Source: Botryotinia globosa
Lineage: Eukaryota; Ascomycota; Leotiomycetes; Helotiales; Sclerotiniaceae
Direction: 5' to 3'
NCBI GenBank assembly: GCA_014898425.1
Contig: RCSZ01000010.1
Span: 2,046,001 to 2,110,000 of the forward strand
Length of the DNA stretch: 64,000 bases
Below are positions 25,785 to 37,201 of the stretch, piece by piece (within the stretch, counting starts at the first letter, position 1; the number at the start of each line of letters is the position of its first letter). Below the pieces are notes generated by a model. The model was given only the letters and a program-made list of their open reading frames with translations, did no database searches and was not told the DNA's origin. A program made the translations under genes and the position numbers.

Positions 25785-26072
25785 AGTACCTAGATATCTG
25801 TTTGAGAATTGAACCAAGATAATCTTATACTCTGAGTACTTGAAAAATATATACAAGTATCTATCTGATTTATTTTTAATAAGTATCAAAAACCTGGAAA
25901 CCTATATAGGAAAATACGAAATATAATACTTGAAACAGACGTTTATATAATTACATATTTACTTTCTTATTTATCTAGCTTTTCACATGTTCATCGAGAT
26001 TTCTAATCTACAATTCTCATTCATTCATTCTAAAATTCGACTCGTTCATTCTCGCTTAACTTAATAAATCTA
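25785..26072. other. Spacer between two nested insertions
   Basis: Less than 300 bases between the TGTAAGAG-family element and the next TIR element, mixed composition, no gene. Confidence 0.5.
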
Positions 26073-26408
26073 TAGATGAACCTGGATATACGGGCACGTG
26101 CCATACGGGAATCCCCTTTATATGAGCATATTTTTCAACCTCAAAAAATTTTATATAACGAAATTAATCTATATAGGTATACTCTTATATAAGAATATAC
26201 GATTCTATTTATACTGATATCTTTATATAAAATTTTATTGATCTAAAATGAAACTCTTTAAAAATATCGAAAATACTCCTATAGTATTATTATCATTATT
26301 TAAAAAGTTTATAAAATATTATGATTATATTATTCCTTAAACTTTTTATATAAATCAATAATATAAAGCTTTAAGAGTTTAATAATAGGATTCTAAATAT
26401 AATAAAAG

Positions 26409-26681
26409 TGTTAGAATAGAGAATAGCAATAAATCAACTTTAGGTATATTTTGAAATAAGACTTTTTATTACTTTTCTAAAACTATTAAAAATATATAAT
26501 TTATAGTTAGTAGATTGATTTCGATACAAGGGTCTGAGATTAGAAATTAAATCTTTAGAATATCTTAGAAAAGAAAGGGGTTTGTGAAATATTCTGAAAC
26601 AAAAGAATTTGTGATATAAAAAGAACTTGAAGGTTTTTTATTATATGATTTTATATAATTTATAATTTTGTAATCTTAATA
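26409..26681 (-). repeat. 3' LTR of gypsy element 2
   Basis: 273 bp, same length as the 34505 and 15216 copies. Preceded by AAAAG. Confidence 0.86.
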
Positions 26682-29600
26682 AAACTTTTTTCTTTTGTAT
26701 TTTATATTTTAAAAAATAATTTGTTTATATTCTATAGGATAGGAAGTGATTCTTTGTTATATTATCTACAAATTCTGATTATTGTAAAAATAAGATTAAA
26801 AGTATTTCTATGTTTTTATAAAAAATAAAAAAAAAGAAATTCTTGTATTTTTTATGTTATAAATAATTGAAATAATAAATATAATATTTTTTATATATTT
26901 TATTGTTTTGTTCGTAGATTATTGAATATTTTATAAAATTAGTTTTTTTTTTAGATAATATAATTATTTCGATAGTATATCTTTTTTGATTAATATATAA
27001 TTTGTTATAATTATTTTTTTATTTAATAATATTTTATTTATTGTATTGTGTTTTATTATTAATCTATTAGATTTAATTATTTCTATTTGTTTATATTGTT
27101 TTAAATGTATTATTAATATTTTGACTAATAATTTTTATTATTTTGAAAATAACTTTTTTACTTTTTATAATTATTATTATTATCAAAAGAAGTTTTATAT
27201 ATTAATATTAGATCGATATATTTCTGATGTTAATTTTATATATCAAAATTATATATATTATAATGTTATTTTTAAGAATAATATTAAAAAGAAAGTAGAT
27301 AATAATATTACAATTTGATAAAAGGAATAATATATAAAGAGTATAGAGACTTTTTTGTGTAAAAAGGTTAAGTAAGGGGGTATTCATAAATCTTAGTTGA
27401 TAGAGAAACTAAATCTTTTGATAATTAATAAATTAAATTGATTTGATAATCTAATAAAGTATTTTATAAATTTTTATTGTTTTATAATAGATTATTTATC
27501 ATTTAAATTTCGAATATATTTTATTAATATTTTTGAAAATATAAAATATTTTATTTTCTTTGAATATTATTATATTGAGATTTATTATTAATCTTATCTT
27601 TTTGATGGATTTGAATTATAAGGGTGAATTTCTTATTTCTATAATGTATCTTTATATAATTCTCATAAATATTTCGATTATATTATCTTTAATTTTTGTA
27701 TTTATAATGTTTGTAATTCCTATATCTTTTGTATTTATATTTATAAAATCCAATATATTTTCAATAATAGTAGGGATGTTGGATTCTATTTTTTTTTAGA
27801 TTATTTACAAAACGTTAAATATTTTTCTTTTTTGTATTTATTATATATTATACAAAAGATATAGAATTAAATCTTTTGAAATATTTTTTTTCTTTTTTAG
27901 GTTAAATAATAATAAATATCAAAATGAAGATAAGGAGATAAACGATGAGGGCTTTTAAATTTTCTATCAAATTTCTATTATCCTTTTATATATAGTTATT
28001 ATATTTTGATTTAAGAATAGTATTCAAAATATATTATATGTGATATATTATAAGATTATTATTAATTTACTAATTATATTTCATTATTCAATTTCTTTTA
28101 TTTCTTTTTTTATTTGTAAGATTTTTTAAATTATTTAATATAAAATTTTATTATTTATTTCTAATAGTGTATTAATGTTTAGTTATTGTATTCTTAGTTT
28201 TAAAAAAGATTTATTTTTTAATTCGAAAATTCCTTATTTCGATTAAAAGATTTATATAAAAAAATTTAATAATCAAATGGATTTTTCTAAAAAGCTTTAT
28301 TAGATTAATAAGAATTTTAATTATTAATTTAAAAAATTGTGAATTGTAATTGTTTAATTATTATTAAATTAATGTAATAATAATATTAAAAAAAAAAACT
28401 TTTAGGGTTTTAAAGATAATGATATGGATGTAATTGAGAATGAAATTATTTTATTAATTGTGAAAGAAATGTATAATAATAATGAAATAGGTATTATTGA
28501 TTTTAAATATTTTTTTTTTTATTGAATTTTCTGAGGTAATAATATTGAAAATCTAATTCTATTATAGAATTTTTTAGTTGTGTTGGTATAATAATGGTTT
28601 TTTGATATTATTTATATATTGATTTAAAAAGAATTTTTATAAAAAATAAAATATTGTAAAAAATTTAATATCAATTTTGTAAATCTAATTTTAATAAGGA
28701 TTTTATTAATATTGATTTTAAAATTTACAAATTAATATTAAAAATATACAAAAAACAATAATAGAAATTGATATACCTAATAATAGTTTGTAATATATTA
28801 ATATTTAAGGGATTATATTTTTGTTTTTATTAAAGTAGATAATTGTAAAAAGAAGAAAAGTAAATTTAATTTCGAAAAAGGGGTAGTTTGTTATTAAATA
28901 TTAGATAGGATTTTATTATATTATAATTTTCTTTTTTCTCAAATTCTATATTAATAATTCTTTTTTTTTATTATATTCTTTCAATGCTTTTTTTGTATTA
29001 TTGAAATTGTAAAAGGCTTTTTATATATTTTTTGTTGATTAGTAATTCTTTTATTGAATTAAATATTGAAAGCCTTTTCTCTTTTTTTTATATATTATAA
29101 TTTGTTCTATTTTATATTCAAAATGGTTGTTTATTTCTTTTGGTAATAGTAGATTTACAACACTTAATTGTTTATATTATAATTTTAATAGAGATATGTA
29201 AAAGATATTGTAAATTTTATAAATTGGTGATAATTTAAATTTATATATTTGATTATTAGTTTTTATATTTATTATTAAAAAAGAGTTTATAAATTTGTTT
29301 GAAAACTTTTTTTTTGATTGAAGTTGTTTAATGTTCTGGATATTCAATATTATTTTGTTTTTGATATTATATTAATGTAAGATTATATTTTTTGTTTTAT
29401 TTGTTTTACAATTGATAACTATTTATTATAATTTTTTGAGTTTTTTTTTTCTTTATTAAATGAAATAATTTATTTATATATAATTAAAACTTTCCCTATA
29501 ATATCAATATTTTTGTTAATATAATTGAAAATAAATAGGAATCTATATATTATTTGAAAAGGAGTAATATTTATAATACTATGTTATATTATATTATATA

Positions 29601-31389
29601 TAAATTTTGTAAATAATAGTAATAATATTCAATCGTTTTAATAATAATTGATATAATAGTTAATATAATGAATTAGATTCTAATTTTATTTTTTTATTTG
29701 ACTATCAATTTATAAATGAAATATTATTAAGAGCTTATATTATATTTTCAAGTAAAATAGGAAACTATTCTAAAATTTGCTTGCAAATTATAATCCTTTA
29801 TTTAAAATAATATTCTTTGAGATTCCAAAGTTTTTGAATATATTTTATATCAATGTTTATATTAATTCTAATGATATAATCAATTTGATTATAGGAATAT
29901 ATCAGGCAAGCTTTATAAACCTATTTATAATTACTAAAACTATATTATAAATATATTTATTTAATTTTGATGGGGGTAAATCTATAATAAAATCTATAAT
30001 TTTTTTTTTTAAAGATTATAAGGTATAGGAAGGGTTTGTAATTTATTATATAGTTTATATCTCTTAATAATGATTTGCTAATATATTGTATATATCTGAA
30101 TATAACTTTTAATATCTTTTTTTATTGAAAACTAAAAATATTTTAATTTTAAAATTTCAAGTGTTTTTGTAATACCCTAATATTTATTTGTAGGATTATT
30201 ATAATAAGTTTTTAGAATTTTTGTTTTCAGAATAGAATTTGATAATATATAGGCGTTTTTATAATGTATAAGAAATCTATTAGTATTTATTTATTAAAAT
30301 AAAACAATTTCAATGGAATGCAATCTTTGATTTAGATATTCTTTATTTTTTATAAAATTATTATTTTATTAAAACTATAATAAAGTAAATCTTATTGTTT
30401 TAAATATTAATTTGAATACTATTTCGTTTTCTACTAAAATGTAAGTTATCTAATAAAATATCAACTGTTTATAACCAGTTTCAATTAATGAATATAATTG
30501 TTTATAGAATAGTAGGCTACGTTTTTCTTTTTATAAAAGGTTTATAATATTATATAAGGGCTTTATTTTCTTAATAGAAGTATTTTGAAACAATTCTATT
30601 ATTATTAATCTGTTTTTCAATTTATTTTGAAGTATGGGTAATATATTATTAATGTCTTCTGTATTTATTGTATAGTTTGAATGATGTGATAATCTATTAG
30701 TAGGATTTAGTTTTTTTGTTTTATATTTTATTTCGAAATTGTATACTATTAAAACTTTAGTTTATTTAGTTTATTAATTATTTAGGCTTTTCTTTGTTAT
30801 AAAGTGTTGAAGTATATTATAATTCGATATAATTATAATAATATATCAATTATTTATTGTATAATAATATCATTTTACAAAAGTAGTGTATATAATTAAT
30901 AATTTTTAATTATAAATGAAATATCATTGTTTTGCTAAAATTAGTTTTTTTGAGTAAAATGCAATAAGGTATTATTGTTGGATTAATATTTCTAAGATTT
31001 TTTCAAGGAATAATTGAGATAATATATAATCTAGTATAAATATCGATATATTGGTTTCAAATATTATACAAAGTAGTAAATTAAAATATTAAAAGATAAA
31101 AGCTAAGATAAAAGCTTTTTTTAATATTTCAAATATTTTTTGAATTTCGTTTATTTATTTGAATACTATTATTATTTTCCTTTTGTAGATGTTTTTTATT
31201 AATACAATTATATTATAAATTATTATTGAATAGGTTTTAATAAATTGATAATAAAAGTTTACAAAGCTAAGGAATATTTGTATATCTTTTAAATTGTTTG
31301 ATATAGATTATTCAATAATAGTCTAAATCCGGCTAGGTTTTATAATTATATTTGTAATCAAAATAATGAAGTTTAAGAATTCAATTTTA

Positions 31390-31870
31390 TTAGTATAGAA
31401 AATATATTTCTTTAGTTTGATATAAAACTTATATTCAAAAAGTTATATAAAAATCCTTTGAATATTTGTTGTATATATAACTTGGTTTTTGAAATAAATA
31501 AAGATATTGTTAAGATATATTATACAAATATTATTTGTTAGATTTATTAATACTTGATTTATATATATTTAAAATATAACTAGAATATTAATTAGATTGA
31601 AAAACATTATTTTATATTTATATTAGTTATATTGTATATAAAATATTATCTTCTATTTATTTTCTATTCAAATATAAATATAATAATATACATCTCTCAA
31701 ATCTAATTTGATAAATATAATATTTTATTAAAAGTAATTTAAGGATTTGTTAATAAAAGACAAAAGGATTTTATTCTTTTTTGTAATTCGATTTAATCTT
31801 TTGTAGTTGATATATAATCAATAACCTTCTCTTTTTTTTGAGGATAAATATAATTAGTATTTTTGTAAAA
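31390..31870 (-). pseudogene. Ty3/gypsy reverse transcriptase remnant (element 2)
   Basis: On the minus strand, 31506-31517 encodes Y-L-N-N within I-I-Y-L-N-N-I-F-I-Y, the position of the catalytic Y-L-D-D box. It is followed by T-T-N-I-Q-R-I-F and L-F-E-Y-K-F-Y-I-K-L-K-K-Y-I, matching the gypsy 'H..HV..V...L....LY.K..KC' region. Upstream (about 31670-31715) is D-L-R-D-V-Y-Y-Y-I from the F.KLDL..AY..I block. Several stops interrupt the frame. As in element 1, both aspartates have become asparagine. Confidence 0.8.
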
Positions 31871-32772
31871 TTAATAGATTGTTTTATCTATCTTTTTTTT
31901 TAATATTTATTTAAATATTTTTATAATATTATAGATTCTTGTTTTGATAGAATATAAATTGAGTTTTAAAGAAATATTGAATTAAATTCGAAATTAATAT
32001 AATATTCTATTAAATAGTAATCGAATAAAAAATTATTTTTGTTTTTTAAAAAGATATTTTTATATTTTTCAAATTTTTTAGAAATAATAAATAGAAAAAA
32101 TACAAATACTAAACAACTATCTTTGTTTTTTTAAAATAACATTTTATTTTTTGAAAATATTATGAAAATTTGAGTTTTGTTTTTTATTTTTTTATAAAAC
32201 TCTTTTATTAAGATTATTTCTAAATTATTAATTTAAGATTAGTATTAAAATAATATCGATTTCTAATCGATATTGGAATTAATTCTTTGTAATTAAAAGA
32301 AATCTAGAATTGTATTTATCCAGGGTAAATCTAATATTATTGATATGAATTTATAAATATAGATTTTTTATTTCCTTTGAATATTTTTCATTTCAACAAA
32401 GAAGGTGTAATCTCTATATAATAAATATTATTACAATATTATTTATAAATACAAACAAGATTTCTTTTTGAAAGGGTTTTTAATTCTATTCGATATATTT
32501 GCTTTATTAAATGACATTAATTTATACTTTTGAATCAATAAAGTATTGGAGTACTATTGACTTGCTTTTTATATTAAAGATTGTTATAATTATAAATATT
32601 ATTTATTCTTTTTTTTGAAAATCCAGTATTAATAAAATACTCATTATTATTATTAAATCTAAACATTTCCTATATAAATAGATTCAAAAGATTCATTGTT
32701 TTATAGATAATTAGTTTTATTATAACTTTTATTATAATATCTATATACTTAGGATTTCTAGTAATAGATAAT

Positions 32773-33329
32773 TGTCACGTGCATGGAACCAATTCACATG
32801 GAACCAATAGAAGTCATAAGCTTTACCACTATGCTATACACGTAATCTGATCAAAAGGTATAGTATCAGGGATTGAAGTCCTGATAGCTTATTATTATAT
32901 ATATATTTTAATAGAGCTTTCCTTTTTTATTCTTTTCGTTTTGAAAAGACTAATTATGGAGATATTTATTTATATAGTTAACTATATGATATATAATATA
33001 TCAATTGTATTAGCTATATCCTTACTATTAATAATCAATTTATTAATGAATTCAGAATATCTAATCATTAAGTAGTATATTCTTACTTTTGATCTACTTC
33101 TTATTAAGAATATCTATTGTATTTCTAATCAAGCAAGCCCAAATCAGAGATCCCAGAATAGTATTTATTTGGCTAATCTCTGATACTCTGTTATGTGTAT
33201 GGAACCAATTCACATGGAACCAATAGAAGTTATAAGCTTTACTACTACGCTATATACGCAATCTGACTAAAAGGCATAGTATCAGGGATTGAAGTCCTGA
33301 CAGCTTATTATTATATATATATCCTAACA
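32773..33329 (-). mobile_element. TRIM (miniature LTR retrotransposon) copy 1, 557 bp, TSD ATAAT
   Basis: Two 141-bp LTRs (32773-32913 and 33189-33329), each TG..CA type (TGTTATGTG...TCCTAACA in the right one), flank a 275-bp noncoding core. Perfect target duplication ATAAT at 32768-32772 and 33330-33334. On the minus strand a purine-rich tract abuts one LTR, and TATCAGAG lies four bases inside the other, so transcription right to left is likely. No coding frame. It lies inside gypsy element 2 and is therefore younger than that insertion. LTRs share a central TATCAGG-N9-CCTGATA hairpin. Confidence 0.88.
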
Positions 33330-34504
33330 ATAATATAATATCTCTTTTATTAATATTAATAGCATTGGATTGTTTATATACAATTTGTATATAATAAATA
33401 AATAAAGAATTTGTTAATTTTATTTAAAATATATTTTAAGAATTGATTTGATTTTTGGTTTTTATTATTTATATTTATAAATCTATTAATTCTTTGATAA
33501 AAATATTTATAAGAATTTCTATTTCAAGTTAGAAATTGATTATACTTTCGATTATAATATAATTCCCCTACTTTGAATTTTTGATATAGTTTATTTATAT
33601 TTTCTAATCTACAAATTTGTTTTATAAAATTATTATACATTTTAGATTGTTATAAGAACTCGATTATCCTTCAAATTATTTTAAATAAAAATCCTAACAA
33701 AAACTTTTCCTTTTGAATATTATTTACTTTTAGATTGATATTTCTTTTTAATCCTTTTAAATAAATAATAAAAGCATTTACTGTTTCATTCTTTTTTTGT
33801 TTAATATATATCATTTTCTAAATTGATAATTATTATTAGGATTTTTTGTTTATAATTATATCATATATATATTCTTTGAAATTTTTCTAGTTTATTTATT
33901 TATTGGTTAATTTGCCTTTATATCAATATTATATTGCTAAAAATTGTTTTTCGAAATATTAGATAATATAATGTATTTTCTTTTCATTGATTGTAAAATA
34001 ATATCCTCTATCAGATCGAAATATAACCTTTACTTAAAAGAAAAAGTTTTTCATATTTTTGATATCTTTTCCTTTATATTACTTTAATCTTTATAACTTC
34101 GAAGATTTTTTTAAAAGAAAAATGAAATCTTGATAAATTATATTTGATATAGATACTAAATCATTATAAATAATTGAAATAAATATATATAAAATATTAT
34201 TCATAACTATTTTATAAACTTCTTTTATAATTACTATATCTTCTTATATTTCTTAAAATTATTAAATTAGAATTATATTTTCTTTATTGATTAATTATAA
34301 TAAGATTGTTTATATATCGATATCAATATTTTATAAAAATTAATTGATATCTCTATCTGATTAGAATAGAATTATATTATACAACTTTGTATTTATAATA
34401 TCACCAAAAATTCTTTTTATAAAAACTATAATAATATCGATAATTAATCAATAAATAAAGTTTTTAAAATTGATAAATTACTCTAAAAAGAAAATAAAAA
34501 GAAT

Positions 34505-34777
34505 TATTAGAATAAAGAATAATAATAAATCAATTTTAGATATATTTTGAAATAAGATTTTTTATTATTTTTTTAAAATTATTAAAAGTATACAATTTAT
34601 AACCAACAGATTGATTTCGATATAAAAGCCTAAGATTAGAGATTAAATCTTTAGAATATTTTGGAAAAAAAAGGGGTTTGTAAAATATTCTGAAATAAAG
34701 GAGTTCGTGATACAAAAGGGGCTCGAGGATCTCCTGCCACATGATCTTACATAACTTATAATCTTGTGATCTTGATA
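34505..34777 (-). repeat. 5' LTR of gypsy element 2
   Basis: 273 bp, keeps GGGGCTCGAGGATCTCCTGC and CTTGTGATCTTGATA at its end. Followed by AAAAG. Confidence 0.86.
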
Positions 34778-36459
34778 AAAAGAATTTATAAAGATACTAT
34801 TATATAATGAAGAGTTATATATAATAATAATCTTTCAAAATAAATCTTAAACTATATATTAAGCTTTGAATATGTATAGTTTAATTCATAAGATCTTTTA
34901 AATTATTAATTAATCTCTTTAAAGAATCGAAAATCTCTTTATTCTACTTTCAAAGAAACTCTACTTGAATAATAGATACAATACAATTATCATTTTAATA
35001 TAGAATTTACTACAAGCGATATATTATAAATAAAAGCTATAAAGCTTTAATAAAAGCTTTTTGAATATAAAAGATTACTTCTGCCTTTTGAGAAAGGTAA
35101 AACATAATTAAATAGATTTCTATATAGTTTTAAAATATATACAAATATACAGGAAAGATATTAATTCGGGGAAGTTTTATTAATTGAAATGAATATAGAA
35201 TCAAAACTAAAATAAAAAAGATTTAATATATATATATACAATACAATATAGATAATATTTATAATTATAACAAAACAAATGCTTTCTAGAAATCCAGGTT
35301 GGAATATATCCTTAATATTCTTAATATGCTAGATAAAAAGCAAAATAAAGCTAGAATTACATTCAATTTTATTATGAATATCTCTGATATTGATAAACTC
35401 CCTCTTTAGATAATAGATATAGTTAAAATGTTTAATATATTCAAAATAACTAGAATTACAAATCTTGATAACCTAGGAGCTAAATATCGATTTAATAAAA
35501 AGATTTGGATAAGGAATGAGATTTTTTTTGAATACTTTATATAATTTGATAATCTAATGAGAGTTTAAAAAAAGAAAGTGTTTTTATTAATAAATAACTT
35601 TTCAATTTATATATTAGTATTAAAGGAAGCTAATATTATTCAATACCTTATTAATACTAGAATCGAATTCCTATTATCTAATACTACAACAAAGCATTAA
35701 CCTCTTGATTAAAGTATTATAATTAATTAAAAACTCTATCTACAATATTACTTAGTATACTATATAATTAAATACTTTGATTAAGGTTTTAATTACTCTC
35801 GAAAGTTTAATATACTAAAATTTATTTGATAGGGAATATATACTTGAAATAATATCAAAGCTAGTATTATATCAAATTATTGAAATAAATCAAAGTATAT
35901 CGATTTAGACTTACTCCTTAAAACGCTATATAATATATAAAAAAAAATCAAAAGTAGGATTAGAAATACTACAATCGATTTTAATATAATTATATACACT
36001 AAACATTATTACTAGTATACCCAATATCAAGAAGTATATATCACTATATTCAAAATATATAATTGATAAAAAAAACAATCTGGATTCACTTATCGATACA
36101 ATCGTAACAAAAAAAGAGACAATAAAACAGAACAAAAAAAATATAAATGAAATTATTTAAAAAGAGATTATTAATAATATTAAAGCTTTTAAAGCTATTA
36201 GACTTTTAATCTCATTTCAAGAATAATAAGATATTGAAGATTTATAATTCAAAAGATTATTAAAACAAAGAGAATGAGATTTAATACTAAAAATAATTGT
36301 AGATTAATAACAAAGCTCCTTATTAAAATATTTTAATAAAGAAAATTGAAGTTATTTAGAATTGATATCTTATTGCCTAATCTTACTATACAGGAAACCC
36401 CTATATACAGACATTTAGGCCTCGAAATTTTTAGGCCCGTATATCCAGGTTCATCTGTA

Positions 36460-36670
36460 TTACATATCAAGAGACTTATCTAGATATAATACAGGTGATT
36501 ATTTTATTTCACTGCCGACTACTCACTTACCTAGGTACATGGTCATAATCTTATATGTATGATCTTTATAACAGTTAGATACCTGATCTGATATAACTTG
36601 TAAGAGTCGCTTCACTGCGCTCTTTCAGAGTTAAAGAAGCGATAATCAAAATCTTTCAATGCTTGTTTAT
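36460..36670. other. Short unassigned spacer
   Basis: About 210 bases of more normal composition between two TIR elements. A local inverted repeat (AAGAGTCGCTTC ... GAAGCG) is visible near 36605-36640. No gene. Confidence 0.4.
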
Positions 36671-36672
36671 TA

Positions 36673-37017
36673 TCCTCTAGAGTGCGGGAAAATGACGTTC
36701 AATATGACCTGTGCGATAAACCTTGAATAATAAAGTCTTATTGAATAGAATAGTTATTTCAATAGGGTTTCAATCACATTATTTATAAATTAGAATATTG
36801 ATTTCAAATTTCGAGTTTTTTAAATTAAAAAAAAAATTAAAGATTGAAAATTAATATATATTATTATATTCAGAATTTTAATATAGAAATTATATTGATT
36901 GAATTTTATATTAAAGAATATTTGTAAATATTGAATTAAATTCAAGGAATCCTAATGATCTAATTGGTCAATAACTCCTTATTAAACGAGGGCGTCATTT
37001 GTTCGCACTCTAGGGGA
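36673..37017. mobile_element. 345-bp TA-flanked MITE, copy 1
   Basis: Ends TCCTCTAGAGTGCG and CGCACTCTAGGGGA form inverted repeats of about 27 bases (both continue into AAATGACG). TA on both sides (36671-36672, 37018-37019). Length and both subterminal regions match, in reverse, the outer MITE at 55694-58030 (344 bp after removal of its insert), including the TTATTATTCAAGG.TTATCGCA region. Noncoding. Its ends resemble those of the 1,991-bp element, suggesting the same transposase family mobilised both. Confidence 0.82.
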
Positions 37018-37201
37018 TAGCCTATTCTAGCTTAGATGAACTCTTCTCAATCATCAAAATTATTACATATCTTCTTCATTCCCACGTAAATTTTTTTTAA
37101 AAAAAAACCAAGTCTTCATTTGTTTAAATATAGGAAGATAAATGCTCTTAATTTCGCACTGAAAGAGAAATTGATATATACGATCGATTCTTATCTCCAT
37201 T

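Larger units (their letters stand above)
26409..34777 (-). mobile_element. Ty3/gypsy LTR retrotransposon 2, RIP-inactivated, 8,369 bp, TSD AAAAG
   Basis: Direct LTRs of exactly 273 bp at 26409-26681 and 34505-34777 with the duplication AAAAG at 26404-26408 and 34778-34782. They begin TGTTAGAATAGAG / TATTAGAATAAAG and differ mainly by transitions. RT motifs on the minus strand at about 31390-31870 place the 5' LTR at the right end. In that orientation a purine run (AAAAGAAAAAAG) abuts the 3' LTR near 26682-26700. A TRIM is inserted at 32773-33329, so the element without it was about 7.8 kb. All frames are destroyed. Confidence 0.88.
26073..36457. mobile_element. TA-flanked DNA transposon (~2.0 kb) split by gypsy element 2
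   Basis: Ends are inverted copies of CAGATGAACCTGGATATACG extending to GGC (26073-26095 and 36435-36457; perfect over 22 bases apart from one C/T at the second outer base). TA lies immediately outside both (26071-26072 and 36458-36459). Subtracting gypsy element 2 and one duplication leaves about 2,011 bp, the size of Fot1/pogo-like elements and of the 1,991-bp element at 55828. The bulk lies at 34778-36457. No transposase frame survives (the 69-codon minus frame at 35926-36135 looks like AT-rich noise). Classification to Tc1/mariner-pogo rests on size, TA and ends. Confidence 0.72.

Noticed and set aside
27046..27799. ORFs of 79-90 codons rich in Ile, Tyr, Asn and Phe
   Set aside because: Amino-acid bias is that of AT-only DNA; they lie inside gypsy element 2 on the strand opposite its RT, with no recognisable domain.
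32773..33329. Possible Pol III A/B boxes in the TRIM LTR (TAGCGTAGTGG and GGTTCCATG), suggesting a SINE
   Set aside because: Paired LTRs, internal purine tract and 5-bp target duplications fit a TRIM much better; the B-box match is poor and no A-rich tail follows.
35926..36135. 69-codon hydrophobic minus-strand ORF as a transposase or membrane protein
   Set aside because: No DDE or helix-turn-helix motif, and the hydrophobicity follows from T-rich codons.
12607..37017. AT-rich block as a centromere
   Set aside because: It is fully compatible with nested, RIP-damaged transposons; a second block of the same kind occurs at 48.6-59.4 kb, and nothing centromere-specific can be read from sequence.
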